44,966 nucleotides of DNA from Burkholderiales bacterium (GCA_947377275.1 CANCFV010000019.1:1-44966), one strand, 5' to 3'. Shown: positions 21,501 through 28,178, counted from the stretch's first letter. A program made the numbers and translations. The notes: generated by a model from the sequence alone, not told the origin.

Positions 21501-22866
21501 CAACTTTACGGGGGTGGACGCCGGCGCCGGCGTTCGCGACATCCTCTTGATCCAGGTCGCGTTGCCCAGCAGCGTGACCACGCACAGCGCGGCGGCGCAA
21601 TACGAGTTGCGTCACAGCACCGCGTCTGGCAACGTCGAGTTGTGGCATGTGCCGACCAACAAGTTGGTCGAGAGCTTCACGCCGCCGACCTCGGCGAACT
21701 GGCCTGTCAATGTGGAGGTCGTGGGCTACAACCCCATCTTCCACGACGCGAATGGCAACACGGGGTTTTTGAATGCGTCTCCGGTCACCTACAGCCGAAC
21801 CACCTTGGTGTCTCAGAACGCCGATGCGACCGACTTCACGGTCACGGGCTCGGTTGGGGCTGATGTCATCGATGTCAGTGCGTCCATTTCGCCGAACAAC
21901 GGGGTGGTGCACGCGGTGGTGACCTCCGACCGCATCTTGGTCCTGGGCAACCAAGGCAATGACACCATCACGGGCCATGCCGGTGTCGATGTCATCAACG
22001 CGGGCGTGGGCACCAACACCATCAATGCCGGCGGTGGCAACGACATCATCGTGCTCTCCGGTGGCAGCGACACCATCAACGGTGGCGCAGGCACCGACAC
22101 GGTGGTGATGTCGATGGTGGGCAGCGATGTGGAAGAGCGGACGGATGCCGATGGCACCACCCACTTCTACGCGGCAACCTACGGCGGCAACAACCATGCA
22201 GAACAGGTCACACTGAATCAAGAGCTCTACAAGATTGGGGTCAACGAAGCCACGGCGCAACTCGTGATCACCGATGTTGCGCGCGGCGGCTCGGTCAGCA
22301 CCCTGACCAGCATCGAGAAAATCGGCTTCACCTTCTCAGACGGCGATGGTTCTGTGTACGCGGTGCCCGTGACCATGGGCACCAGTGGTGCAGACAACTT
22401 GAGCACGACGGCCAATGACGCCGTGCTGTTCGGGCTGGGTGGCAATGACACCTTGGTGGCCGGCAGCTCCGGTGGCGCCGTGTATGGTGGTTCAGGCGAT
22501 GACACCCTGATCTTCAGCACTGTGGCCGGTACGACCTTGTCTGGCGGCGCGGGCAATGACACCGCCATCATGACCGTGGGCACGGACCTCGGGGCGCTGA
22601 AGATTTTCCACCAAGCCAATTCGCTGGTGTGGGATGTCAGAGATGGTCAGGATCACACGGTGTTGCGACTGACGGCCGCGGCCGACGCCACCCAGTTCAC
22701 CTTGACCTCCGATGGTTTGGCTGAGTTGGGCTTTGGCACCGCAAACCACTGGAGCGACACGGCCAACCTGTCGTCCATCGAAAACTTCCGCGTGCAAAAC
22801 AGCGTGGGTACCACCCTGATCACGCTGACGCTGGACGACGTCAACAAAACGGTGATCCCCGTTTGA
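12514..22866 (+). CDS. Giant type I-secreted repeat adhesin (Ig-like and RTX domains)
   Basis: A 3450-residue surface or released adhesin. Residues 1-93 form a polar N-terminal region, followed by a hydrophobic Ala/Gly stretch (94-121) ending in eight glycines. About 20 Ig-like domains of 85-102 residues follow (codons 12940-18170), most opening with AP.AP.V.L..DSG and closing with TFTFTLDKT. The C-terminal part is two copies of a module with a SwmB-like domain and RTX-type glycine/aspartate motifs (GGSGNDTLV, GGAGSDTVV, GGNDTLVAG, GGAGNDTAI) that bind calcium after export. No Sec signal is present; the C-terminus (TLTLDDVNKTVIPV) fits a type I secretion signal. The GTG start at 12514 was chosen because AGGGAG lies eight bases upstream. 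The next three genes encode the exporter. Confidence 0.93.
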   Translation: MSRFLPSKKSPDLSKHEPEQLALRGARLKRLEDDVALPGGEAAPATEWQLAQADTPKPAPGASESARTDAAAAPVALDPEAIVEANPPTVGPLAAAGGGFFGVSTGTAVAAGAGAAAVAASGGGGGGGGDPAASPASSAPAAPVVALSSDTGSSSADKLTNKADLTVSQLPANTTRTFSVDGGAASDTYVAPKTDGNHTVLVTDTNAAGISTSASLTFTIDTVAPTAPAVALVGDPQIDFKEQASTAFTVTKLDAGAVAIVTFTDSQGVFVQARVTGSGSASVSGTADLSALNDGEIKVTVAAVDAAGNLAQDATAIVTATLDGIPTPTVALVKDNGSSNSDGLSNDARLSFSAPPADLATREITVTNAAGAVISKLPTYSPPSTDGAYTVTVVDTDKDGHQATSLPFKFTLDTLAPVAPTVTLATDSGASSTDKLTNNASLNLSTLPAGATRTFAVDGAAASGTYTAPTTDGKHSVLVADTDAAGNASSTTFTFDLDKTAPSAPAVSLSTDSGSSTTDKLTNNAALSFGTLDANTTRTFAVDSAAASGTYTAPTTDGKHSVVVTDTDAAGNASSTTFTFELDKTAPTAPAVSLTADSGSSTTDKVTNNAALSFGTLPSGTTRTFAVNGGPAGSTYTAPTADGKHSVLVTDTDAAGNASSTTFTFDLDKTAPSAPAVSLSTDSGSSTTDKVTNNAALSFGTVDANTTRTFAVDSAAASGTYTAPTTDGKHSVLVTDTDAAGNASSTTFTFDLDKTAPTAPTVTLTTDSGSSTTDKVTNNAALSFGTLPSGTTRTFAVDAGPAASAYTAPTVDGKHSVLVTDTDAAGNTASTTFTFELDKTAPTAPTVSLSTDSGTSATDTLTNNAALSFGTLPANTTRTFAVDSAAASGTYTAPTTDGKHTVVVTDTDAAGNASSTTFTFDLDKTAPAAPAVTLTTDSGSSTTDKVTNNAALSFGTLPTNTTRTFAVDAGAAASTYTAPTVDGTHSVVVTDTDNAGNATSTTFAFTLDKAAPAAPTVSLVGDNAINRTEQPATAFTVGALESGAVASVTFQDVQGNQVTAKVTGTAASSVNGVANLSSLVDGDITITISAQDAAGNSVNGTAVQATLDGIVTPTLSLINDTGISASDAITRDGAVTPSAAPTDLASRTYKVLDASGAIVSSGSNYAAPTTDGRYTVTVTDTDKSGNTATSAPLSFTLDTTRPTAPTIALAVDTGASTTDGYSSDVSGLNVSALAAGNTRVYIVDGGSASSSYSAPTAEGSHTVIVTDIDAAGNAKSTTFNFTLDKTAPVAPTVALANDTGSSATDGYSNNVSALNISPLAANSTRSYKVDTGAAGSTYTAPTTEGAHTVVVTDTDQAGNSTSTSFSFNLDKTAPVAPTVALATDTGSSATDGYSNNVSDLNTSPLAANSTRSYKVDTGAAGSTYTAPTTEGAHTVVVTDTDQAGNSTSTSFSFTLDKTAPVAPTVALATDTGSSATDGDSNNVSALNVSPLAANSTRSYKVDTGTLSSTYTAPTTEGAHTVVVTDTDQAGNSVSTTLAFTLDKTAPTAPTVSLTTDSGTSPTDKVTNNAALTFSAVSNTTTRTFAVDGAAASSSYTAPTADGSHSVVVTDTDNAGNASSTTFTFTLDKTAPSAPTVALVTDSGTSATDKVTNNAALSFGTLPANTTRTFKVDTGATSSTYSPPTQDGAHIVVVTDTDNAGNSTSNTFTFTLDTTVPGAPAVSLTTDSGASSVDKLTNNAALSFGTLDANTARTFAVDSAAASGTYTAPTTDGNHSVLVTDTDAAGNQASSTFTFTLDTTAPATPAISLVNDGGYYNNDLVTNNPGVFLNNQEANARVEWSLDDGKTWVTSINPADGQVSVLARQTDAAGNVSQIGGPLVYTLDRVIKGVPVLNLSTTAVNLGNVNNVGYTVSGMDADAGAYVEFKDSLGAVRYANTGEAGLAGLHSGAVIATPVAMDIAGNTLRGQSVTLTLDVPDTPIYLGLRTVGDKVYLGFSAQIDPAHVPDLTQIDLRRDGLELNVIGIEAVGSELMLTLEEPARSGYYGVTYSTGRYNQLDDNYLAFQTGDTLDSFYSTQQQFIRVAPFITKVSAGSNLSLDASPQGDTIDVDVFFNVPVSFSTGTSSTARPTLTLTLTAPDGTSHDVVATYQAGAGDQPSYSHDTFHFTYAVQAGDVGNWSVKSFNLNGTNVYDQRDPYAPLDLNSLETAKAAFTANGYLYGNHIVTVGASGVATGTSGNEIFVFDNAVAVPAGYLASSNAVINGIKGGAGERDLLELRILLDGVSTADMANGYTALFNPVAKSIEVYDPARKLIKTVAVPQGANWPDGIEGIYYPLVYRNAGGNLVEVANNASGVFVTKDTLVIDDQANPNDLFIQGSYANYTIDVSTAVTLTKGGSRAITAQDRIVIRGEQGNDTIVGHAGVDIVSGGEGNNTISTLGGHDRITLLSQHAGLNTIDGGAGSDTVVLRLKGNQVQTNLNDDGSLSLSSTMEVYTGNGIQTVSSFSEQYNLLVDDATGKITVRTAAGGASTLINVESLTVSYDARTTSDELKLQVGTTGEDQLVSTGGRSLLLGLAGNDVLTAVTSGDALSGGSGNDTLVYYANAGVALLGGDGLDTAVVRTRTTGEEWSVEATGTGQWTVYVRGLSNSNIWDKAFVIQSTFKAGQFLVSASEYNLYDNVSDNQAALATTFLDGIERFQITDLNGNMLVDVPLNAPSIVFDASPDVSVNGNVVTLTFAQAIDIANLPDPRGFVLYADPGSGRGNVYSVTSVGMAAGSSKDLVLTLKEPVRSGYLTVNYADPSRANDTKALQLSDGTDFPSFTAYSHVIPTAPVAISAIRSDEGPHFSAYAGGDTFYFQVDFSGAVAVNPSGNNSFPTLGVLIKAPDGSSQVVQAHLTTGNGSAVGEADTLEFAFDIPANAMGSFSVVGVQLNGATITNAYTSVNANVALSGAVLPILSNVQLLGSHISLTPTAAGAASSSDDLLMYVSDAANLPAGVRQGNFTGVDAGAGVRDILLIQVALPSSVTTHSAAAQYELRHSTASGNVELWHVPTNKLVESFTPPTSANWPVNVEVVGYNPIFHDANGNTGFLNASPVTYSRTTLVSQNADATDFTVTGSVGADVIDVSASISPNNGVVHAVVTSDRILVLGNQGNDTITGHAGVDVINAGVGTNTINAGGGNDIIVLSGGSDTINGGAGTDTVVMSMVGSDVEERTDADGTTHFYAATYGGNNHAEQVTLNQELYKIGVNEATAQLVITDVARGGSVSTLTSIEKIGFTFSDGDGSVYAVPVTMGTSGADNLSTTANDAVLFGLGGNDTLVAGSSGGAVYGGSGDDTLIFSTVAGTTLSGGAGNDTAIMTVGTDLGALKIFHQANSLVWDVRDGQDHTVLRLTAAADATQFTLTSDGLAELGFGTANHWSDTANLSSIENFRVQNSVGTTLITLTLDDVNKTVIPV
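13759..15543 (+). repeat. Seven tandem 255-bp Ig-like repeats (array 1)
   Basis: Seven consecutive units of exactly 85 codons start at 13759, 14014, 14269, 14524, 14779, 15034 and 15289. Neighbouring units are nearly identical over long DNA stretches, for example around NNAALSFGTL and TYTAPT.DGKHSV. Exact length conservation and DNA similarity point to amplification by unequal recombination. Assembly from short reads may be unreliable here. Confidence 0.93.
16114..17910 (+). repeat. Four 258-bp and three 255-bp Ig-like repeats (array 2)
   Basis: Units of 86 codons start at 16114, 16372, 16630 and 16888; they carry a DGYSNNVS..N.SPLAANSTR core. Units of 85 codons start at 17146, 17401 and 17656 and resemble array 1. 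The three units from 16372 to 17145 are nearly identical in DNA. Confidence 0.92.
18442..22863 (+). repeat. Tandem duplication of the adhesin C-terminal module
   Basis: Copy 1 runs 18442-20643 (734 codons) and copy 2 runs 20644-22863 (740 codons). Matching landmarks in order are the SwmB-like opening (LTLEEPARSGYYGVTY / LTLKEPVRSGYLTVNY), a cadherin-like segment (GDTIDVDVFFNVPV / GDTFYFQVDFSGAV), an acidic segment (FVFDNAVAVPAGY / LMYVSDAANLPAG), GNDTIVGHAGVDIVSGG / GNDTITGHAGVDVINAG, and a closing segment with GIERFQI / SIENFRV. The copies have diverged strongly, so the duplication is old compared with the 255-bp arrays. Confidence 0.88.
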
Positions 22867-22880
22867 CGCGCATTGCGGCG

Positions 22881-24143
22881 ATGTCCACGCGAGCGGTGTG
22901 GCTGGGCTGGGTGCTTGGCGCCTGGGGCCTGGCCATGCCGGACGCGGTGCACGCGCTGACGCTGGGCGACGCCCTGCGGCAGACTCTGAACGGGCACCCC
23001 TTGCTCCAGCAGCGGCGCAACGTGGCCGATGCAGCCGAGCAAGACCTCAAGGCCGTGCAGTGGCAGCGCTACCCCACCTTGTCGGTCGAGGGCAGCTCGC
23101 GTGTGGCCTCGTCGGCACCCGATGGCACCAGCAGCGGTGGCACGGTGGTGCGTGTTGATCAGCCCTTGTGGTCGGGCGGTCGCATCACCTCGGACATCGA
23201 CGCGGCAGACCGCCGCTGGCAGGTCGCGCAACTGCAGCTGCAAGAGGTGGAGCAAGACCTGCTCACCCGTACGATCAGCAGCTACTGCGAGGTCTGGCGC
23301 TGGCGCGAACGCGCATTGGTGGCCCGCGCCAATGCCGCCGAGCACGAGCGGCTCTACCAGATGATTCGCCGACGCTCTGACCAAGAGGTCAGCGCCGAGA
23401 TCGATGCGTCTTTGGCCAAGGCCCGATGGCAGCAGGCGCAGACCGAGGTCTTGAGCTTCGAGGCCAGCTTGAGCGTGGCCAATTCGGCCTTGCAGCAACT
23501 CATCGGCACGCCGTTGAGTGAGGCCGATGGCGTCGCCTTGCCAGAGTCCAGCCCTGTGGTGGACCCCGCCCCGGCTTTGTTGCAAGCGGCTTTGACGGCG
23601 TCGCCCACCTTGCAAAGGGTGACCCTGGAGGCCGAGGTGGCCAAGGCCGAGGCCTCGTCCAAGGCGGCATCGACCTACCCGACGGTGGCGGCACGCTACG
23701 AACACGTCACCAGCCGCGGCCCCGTCAAGCCGTATGACCAGGCCTCGGTGGTTTTGCTCTACCAGCCCGGTGCGGGCCTGTCGTCGCTCAACACCAGCGA
23801 GGCGGCGCGTCGCCGCTTGATGGCCGCGCAAGACGCTTTGATGGTGAGCCAGCGCGACGTCACCGACAAGCTGCAGACCCAGCTGGCCGAGGCCCAATCT
23901 TTGGCACGACAAAAGGGCGGCTTGCAGGCGTATGCAAAAGCCATGAGCGACGTCATGGCCTCCTACCTGCGGCAGTACACGGTGGGCCGCAAGAGCTGGC
24001 TCGAAGTGCTCAATGCCCAACGCGACGTGGCCACCAGCCAGTACAGCGCCCAAGACGTGCTGGCTGGCGTGACGGCGGCCCGCCTCAAGCTCGACATCCT
24101 CACGGGGCGCCTGCGCCGCGACACCCTGGCTGACCAACCATGA
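22881..24143 (+). CDS. TolC-family outer-membrane protein of the type I secretion system
   Basis: This is the outer-membrane channel that completes the export path for the adhesin. The 420-residue product has a signal peptide (cleavage near MPDAVHA-LTLGDAL) and the two-fold repeated coiled-coil architecture of TolC-like proteins, with LTLGDALRQTLNGHPLLQQRR at the N-terminus and long heptad-rich helices (about 170-215 and 320-370). The C-terminal part has YLRQYTVGRKSWLEVLNAQRDV, typical of LapE/AggA-type family members. The start is uncertain: TTG 22863 overlaps the adhesin stop, while ATG 22881 gives a normal signal peptide; neither has a strong ribosome binding site, so translation may depend on coupling. 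The stop overlaps the next gene by four bases. Confidence 0.9.
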   Translation: MSTRAVWLGWVLGAWGLAMPDAVHALTLGDALRQTLNGHPLLQQRRNVADAAEQDLKAVQWQRYPTLSVEGSSRVASSAPDGTSSGGTVVRVDQPLWSGGRITSDIDAADRRWQVAQLQLQEVEQDLLTRTISSYCEVWRWRERALVARANAAEHERLYQMIRRRSDQEVSAEIDASLAKARWQQAQTEVLSFEASLSVANSALQQLIGTPLSEADGVALPESSPVVDPAPALLQAALTASPTLQRVTLEAEVAKAEASSKAASTYPTVAARYEHVTSRGPVKPYDQASVVLLYQPGAGLSSLNTSEAARRRLMAAQDALMVSQRDVTDKLQTQLAEAQSLARQKGGLQAYAKAMSDVMASYLRQYTVGRKSWLEVLNAQRDVATSQYSAQDVLAGVTAARLKLDILTGRLRRDTLADQP

Positions 24144-25918
24144 CCCCCTCGACCTCTGCCGCGTCTACCACCCCGAAGGCGCCACCGCCTCAGGCCTTGC
24201 GCTTGTTCTCTCGCTCGATCTGGCAGCACAAGGGCGTGTTCATCGAGGCCCTGGTGGGCACCACGGTGCTCAACCTGATTGGCCTGGCCACCTCGCTCTA
24301 CAGCATGCAGGTTTATGACCGCGTCATCCCCAACGCGGGCCTGAGCACCTTGTGGGTGTTGACGATTGGCGTGCTGGTGGCGATGGTGTTCGAGCTGGTG
24401 CTCAAGCAGGTTCGCGCCAACATGGTGGACAAGGCCTGCAAGGCCATCGACCTGGACTTGTCTGACCGCTTTTTTGGCCGCGCGCTGGCCGTGCGCATGG
24501 ACCAACGCCCCAACACCATCGGCACCTTTGCGGCGCAGATCCGCTTGTTCGAATCGGTGCGGCAGTTCTTGACCGCCACGACCTTGTTTGTGCTGGCCGA
24601 TGTGCCTTTTGCGCTGGTGTTCATCGCCGTGATCGCCTTGATCGCCGGGCCGGTGGCGCTGGTGCCTTTGCTGCTGGTGCCGGTGTCCATCTTGGCGGGC
24701 TTGATGTTCATTCGCCCGATCGCCCGTTTGACCAAAGCCCACGTGCGCGAAAGCACGCTCAAGAACGGGCTGCTGATCGAGTCGGTCGATGGCATCGAGA
24801 CGCTCAAGTCTTTGGGGGCCGAAGGCGTGTTCGCCCGCCGTTGGCACGCTTTGACCGAAACGATGGGGGAGGGTGAAACGCGCCTCAAAGCGCTCAGCGG
24901 TTTGTCCAGCAACCTCACCGCCTTGATCCAGCAGGTGTCTTACGTCGGCCTGATCGCCTTTGGCGTGACGCAGATCATGGACGGGCACCTCACCATGGGC
25001 GGCCTGATCGCCTGCTCCATCATCAGCGGTCGGGCCCTGGGGCCCATCGCTCAACTCTCTTCCATCCTGGTGCAGTGGCAGCATGCCAAGTCGGCCCTCG
25101 AAGGGCTCGATGGCCTGATGGCCTTGCCCATCGATGGGCAGTCGCCCACCGGCGAGCCCTTGCGCCCGCAGACCTGCCAGCACCAGCTGCGGCTGGACGC
25201 CGTCAAGCACGCTTACGCACCGCAGCATGAAACGCTGAACGTGGGCGCCTTGCAGATCCAGCCGGGCGAGCGCATCGCGGTGGTGGGCCCCATTGGCTCG
25301 GGCAAATCCACCTTGCTCAAGGTGCTGTCGGGCTTGTACAAACCCAGCTCGGGGCGAGCGTTTCTGGACGGGGTCGACATGGCCCACCTCGACCCGGCCT
25401 TTGTGCGCCGGCACGTGCGCCACTTGCCTCAAGATGCCCGCCTGTTCAATGGCAGCTTGCGCGACAACCTGATCCTGGGGCAGCCCGACCCGGGTGACGA
25501 GGCCATCTTGCAGGCCGCGCGGGCCACTGGGCTGGACGTGGTCATCGCCCAGCACCCACTGGGCTTGGGCTTGCCGATCGCCGAAGGCGGCATGGGTTTG
25601 TCGGGTGGGCAGCGTCAGCTGGTCACCTTGACGCGCCTGTTGCTGGCGCCCGGTGGTGTGGTCTTGTTGGACGAGCCCACGGCCTCTCTGGACGGCGGCT
25701 TCGAAGACAAGGCCCTGTCGGCTCTGTTGCAGAGCCTGCAGCCCCAAGACGTGCTGGTGCTGGTGACGCACAAGATCAGCCTGCTCAAGGCCGTGCAGCG
25801 CGTGATCGTGATGGACAAGGGCGCCATCGTGCTCGATGGCCCGCGCGATGCCGTGCTGGCCCGCCTGATGCCTTCGGCCGCCACGCCCACCAGCGTGGCG
25901 CCACCAACTGCGGCTTGA
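24140..25918 (+). CDS. Type I secretion ABC transporter without peptidase-like domain
   Basis: This is the inner-membrane ABC exporter that powers adhesin secretion. The 592-residue protein consists of a transmembrane domain (about residues 30-310, with IGLATSLYSMQVYDRVIPN typical of the LapB/PrtD group) and one nucleotide-binding domain. Walker A is GPIGSGKST at residues 383-391, the signature is LSGGQRQ, Walker B is VVLLDEPTASLD and the switch is VTHKISLL. RTX adhesin exporters such as LapB usually carry an N-terminal C39-like domain of about 130 residues; that domain is missing here, only some 30 residues preceding the membrane domain. The start overlaps the upstream stop (ATGA), and the adaptor gene follows after seven bases. 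Confidence 0.93.
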   Translation: MTPSTSAASTTPKAPPPQALRLFSRSIWQHKGVFIEALVGTTVLNLIGLATSLYSMQVYDRVIPNAGLSTLWVLTIGVLVAMVFELVLKQVRANMVDKACKAIDLDLSDRFFGRALAVRMDQRPNTIGTFAAQIRLFESVRQFLTATTLFVLADVPFALVFIAVIALIAGPVALVPLLLVPVSILAGLMFIRPIARLTKAHVRESTLKNGLLIESVDGIETLKSLGAEGVFARRWHALTETMGEGETRLKALSGLSSNLTALIQQVSYVGLIAFGVTQIMDGHLTMGGLIACSIISGRALGPIAQLSSILVQWQHAKSALEGLDGLMALPIDGQSPTGEPLRPQTCQHQLRLDAVKHAYAPQHETLNVGALQIQPGERIAVVGPIGSGKSTLLKVLSGLYKPSSGRAFLDGVDMAHLDPAFVRRHVRHLPQDARLFNGSLRDNLILGQPDPGDEAILQAARATGLDVVIAQHPLGLGLPIAEGGMGLSGGQRQLVTLTRLLLAPGGVVLLDEPTASLDGGFEDKALSALLQSLQPQDVLVLVTHKISLLKAVQRVIVMDKGAIVLDGPRDAVLARLMPSAATPTSVAPPTAA

Positions 25919-25925
25919 CCTTCTG

Positions 25926-27062
25926 ATGAACACCTCTCGCATCACCTTGTGGACCAGCGTGCTGGCCGTCTCTGCCGCCGTGGGCTGGGCCTCGTGGGCC
26001 CGCATCGACCAGATCACCCGTGCCAGTGGCCAGATCATCGCCAGCAGCCGCAGCCAGATCATCCAGGCGCCCGATGGCGGCATCCTGGAGGTGCTCAACG
26101 TCAAAGAAGGGCAGGCCGTGCTCAAAGGCCAGGTGCTGGCCGCGCTCGACACCACCCGCATCAAAGCGGCCTTCCTGGAGACCGAAGCCAAGTCATCGGC
26201 CCTGCGCACGCAGGTGGCCCGCTTGCGCGCCGAGGTCTATGGCGGGGCACCCGATTTTGGCGACCTCAGCCAGACCTACCCCGAGATGGTGGCCACGCAG
26301 CGCAAGTTGTTTGAAAAGCGCCAGACCGCCATCCGCGAAGACCTGGCCGCGCTGGGCCGCACCGCCGACCTGGTGCGCAAAGAGCTGGCCTTGAGCGAGC
26401 CCTTGCTCAAGACGGGCGACATCAGCCGCACCGAAGTGATCCGTCTTCAGCGGCAGGTGGCCGACATCGAGACGCAGATGGTCTCTCGCCGCAACAAGTA
26501 CTTCCAGGATGCCCAGGCGGATCTGGCCAAGGCCGAAGAAGACCTGGCCGGCGTGACGCAAAGCCTGGCGCAGCGCAAAGACACCTTGGACCACACCGAA
26601 CTCAAGGCGCCGCTGGCTGGCCTGGTCAAGAACATCCGCGTGACCACGGTGGGCGGCGTGCTCAAGGCCGGTGAAGAGGTGATGCAGATCGTGCCGACCG
26701 ACGACGACCTGGTCGTCGAGGTCAAGGTACGCCCTCAGGACGTGACCCACCTCAAGCCGGGCTTGCTTGCCACCGTGAAGATCGATGCCTACGACTACAG
26801 CATCTACGGCACCTTGCCCGGCGAGCTCACCTTCTTGAGCCCTGACACTTTGTCAGAAGACATCAAGCCCAACGAGCAGCCCTACTACCGCGCCCGCATC
26901 CGCACCACGCGCCAGGCCTTCAAAGCCCGCGCGCAAGAGCGCATCGAGCTGCAGCCCGGCATGACCGCCACCGTGGAGATCAAAACCGGCGATCACACCG
27001 TGCTGAGCTACCTGTTCAAGCCGGTCGTCAAGACCTTGTCAGAGGCCATGCACGAGAAGTGA
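25926..27062 (+). CDS. HlyD-family membrane fusion protein of the type I secretion system
   Basis: This periplasmic adaptor joins the ABC exporter to the TolC-like channel. The 378-residue protein has a short cytoplasmic tail, one membrane helix (about residues 8-25), a biotinyl-lipoyl half (ASGQIIASSRSQIIQAPDGG followed by LEVLNVKEGQAVLKGQ), a long coiled-coil hairpin (about 75-210), the second lipoyl half (LKAPLAGLVKNIRVTTVGGV) and a beta-barrel domain ending in LQPGMTATVEIKTGDHTVL. That last segment is typical of HlyD/LapC proteins. It is the third exporter gene, seven bases after the ABC gene, and the end of the cassette, followed by an inverted repeat and a 180-base gap. Confidence 0.94.
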   Translation: MNTSRITLWTSVLAVSAAVGWASWARIDQITRASGQIIASSRSQIIQAPDGGILEVLNVKEGQAVLKGQVLAALDTTRIKAAFLETEAKSSALRTQVARLRAEVYGGAPDFGDLSQTYPEMVATQRKLFEKRQTAIREDLAALGRTADLVRKELALSEPLLKTGDISRTEVIRLQRQVADIETQMVSRRNKYFQDAQADLAKAEEDLAGVTQSLAQRKDTLDHTELKAPLAGLVKNIRVTTVGGVLKAGEEVMQIVPTDDDLVVEVKVRPQDVTHLKPGLLATVKIDAYDYSIYGTLPGELTFLSPDTLSEDIKPNEQPYYRARIRTTRQAFKARAQERIELQPGMTATVEIKTGDHTVLSYLFKPVVKTLSEAMHEK

Positions 27063-27106
27063 TGACCATGCCCCACCATGGGCTTGGATCTTGCTGCATG
27101 GTCATC
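27061..27106. repeat. Inverted repeat after the secretion operon
   Basis: GATGACCATGC (27061-27071) and GCATGGTCATC (27096-27106) are exact reverse complements with a 24-base spacer that itself contains CCCACCATGGG. The left arm overlaps the adaptor stop codon. No T tract follows on either strand, so a standard intrinsic terminator is unlikely; an mRNA-stabilising hairpin or protein site is possible. Confidence 0.45.
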
Positions 27107-27242
27107 AGGCCGCTCAGCGCGTATGCTTGGGCGGTCACCTCATCCCGTGATGGTCCCCTCGGCCCCGATCGGCTGCGTGCGTTGTTGCCCGCATCGCCGA
27201 GACTGTTCGACCGGCACATCCACCGCCAGCATCGAGCCCTCC

Positions 27243-28124
27243 ATGGTCCGCATTGAACTTTCGATTGACCTGCTTTACGACATCGGCGCCCCAGGGGCCG
27301 ACTTTGTTTTCAACATCCATGGCGCCCACACGCGCTCACAAATGGTGCACACCGAGCAGCTGCGCATCAGCCAGGCGGTGGAAACCCAGGTCTACACCGA
27401 CCCCGTCACGCACAACCGCTACCTGCGCCTGAGCGCCTGGCCCGGCCAGTTGCAGGTCTCGTATCACGCAGTGATCGACTTGCACCATCACCTGGCTGCG
27501 CCCGAGCAGGTGGCCGAAGTGCCGGTGTCGCGTCTGCCTTGCGAGGTGCTCAGCTACATCTACCCCAGCCGCTACTGCCAGTCAGACCGCTTGTGCGCCG
27601 TGGCCATGGCCGAGTTCGGGCACCTGCCCCAAGGCTATGCCCGCGTGCTGGCCATCCAGAACTGGGTGCGTCAGCAGGTGAAGTTCAAGCAAAACACCAC
27701 CAATTCCACCACCTCGGCGGTGGACACGGTCGTGGACCGGGTGGGCGTGTGCCGCGACTTTGCGCACCTGATGATTGGCCTGTGCCGCGCGCTGAGCATC
27801 CCCGCGCGCTTTGCCACGGGCATCGACTTTGGCGCCGACCCGATCTTGGGCCCCACCGACTTCCATGCCTACGTGGAGGTCTACCTGGGCAACCGCTGGT
27901 ACATGTTTGACCCCTCCGGCACGGCCATCCCGATGGGCTTCGTGCGCTTCGGTACCGGGCGCGATGCGGCCGACGTGTCCTTTGCCACCATCTTTGGCAG
28001 CGTGGGCACGCAGGCCCCGCGCATCGCTGTGAAGGCCTTGTCAGACGCGGCCGGGCTGTGGGAGCAGCCAAAGCATCGTTCTGAGGCCATTTCGACCGAT
28101 GCCGGCGTGCCCGACCTCGTTTGA
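27243..28124 (+). CDS. Transglutaminase-like cysteine hydrolase
   Basis: A 293-residue protein of the transglutaminase-like superfamily (COG1305 type). An N-terminal beta domain (about 1-95) is followed by the transglutaminase core. The catalytic triad is visible: Cys170 in VGVCRDFAHL, His208 in DFHAYVEVYL and Asp223 in WYMFDPSG. No signal peptide or membrane helix is seen, so it is probably cytoplasmic. Bacterial members are usually annotated as transglutaminases or peptidases without a defined substrate. It lies 180 bases after the adhesin secretion operon on the same strand. This family differs from LapG (peptidase C93), which cleaves LapA-type adhesins. The ATG at 27243 starts the conserved part but has no clear ribosome binding site. 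Confidence 0.85.
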   Translation: MVRIELSIDLLYDIGAPGADFVFNIHGAHTRSQMVHTEQLRISQAVETQVYTDPVTHNRYLRLSAWPGQLQVSYHAVIDLHHHLAAPEQVAEVPVSRLPCEVLSYIYPSRYCQSDRLCAVAMAEFGHLPQGYARVLAIQNWVRQQVKFKQNTTNSTTSAVDTVVDRVGVCRDFAHLMIGLCRALSIPARFATGIDFGADPILGPTDFHAYVEVYLGNRWYMFDPSGTAIPMGFVRFGTGRDAADVSFATIFGSVGTQAPRIAVKALSDAAGLWEQPKHRSEAISTDAGVPDLV

Positions 28125-28178
28125 TTCCTATACTGGCAGCTGGACGACCCCTTGGGCACCGCGTGTGCCCGTGAACGC

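Noticed and set aside
27063-27242. Upstream in-frame extension of the transglutaminase-like gene to 27078
   Set aside because: The added residues are not conserved-looking and would be read through the inverted repeat; the recognisable domain begins at MVRIELSIDL (27243).
28125-28178. Possible RcnR operator or promoter before rcnA (TATACT at 28129-28134)
   Set aside because: The G-rich RcnR motif is absent and no -35 hexamer lies at a suitable distance.
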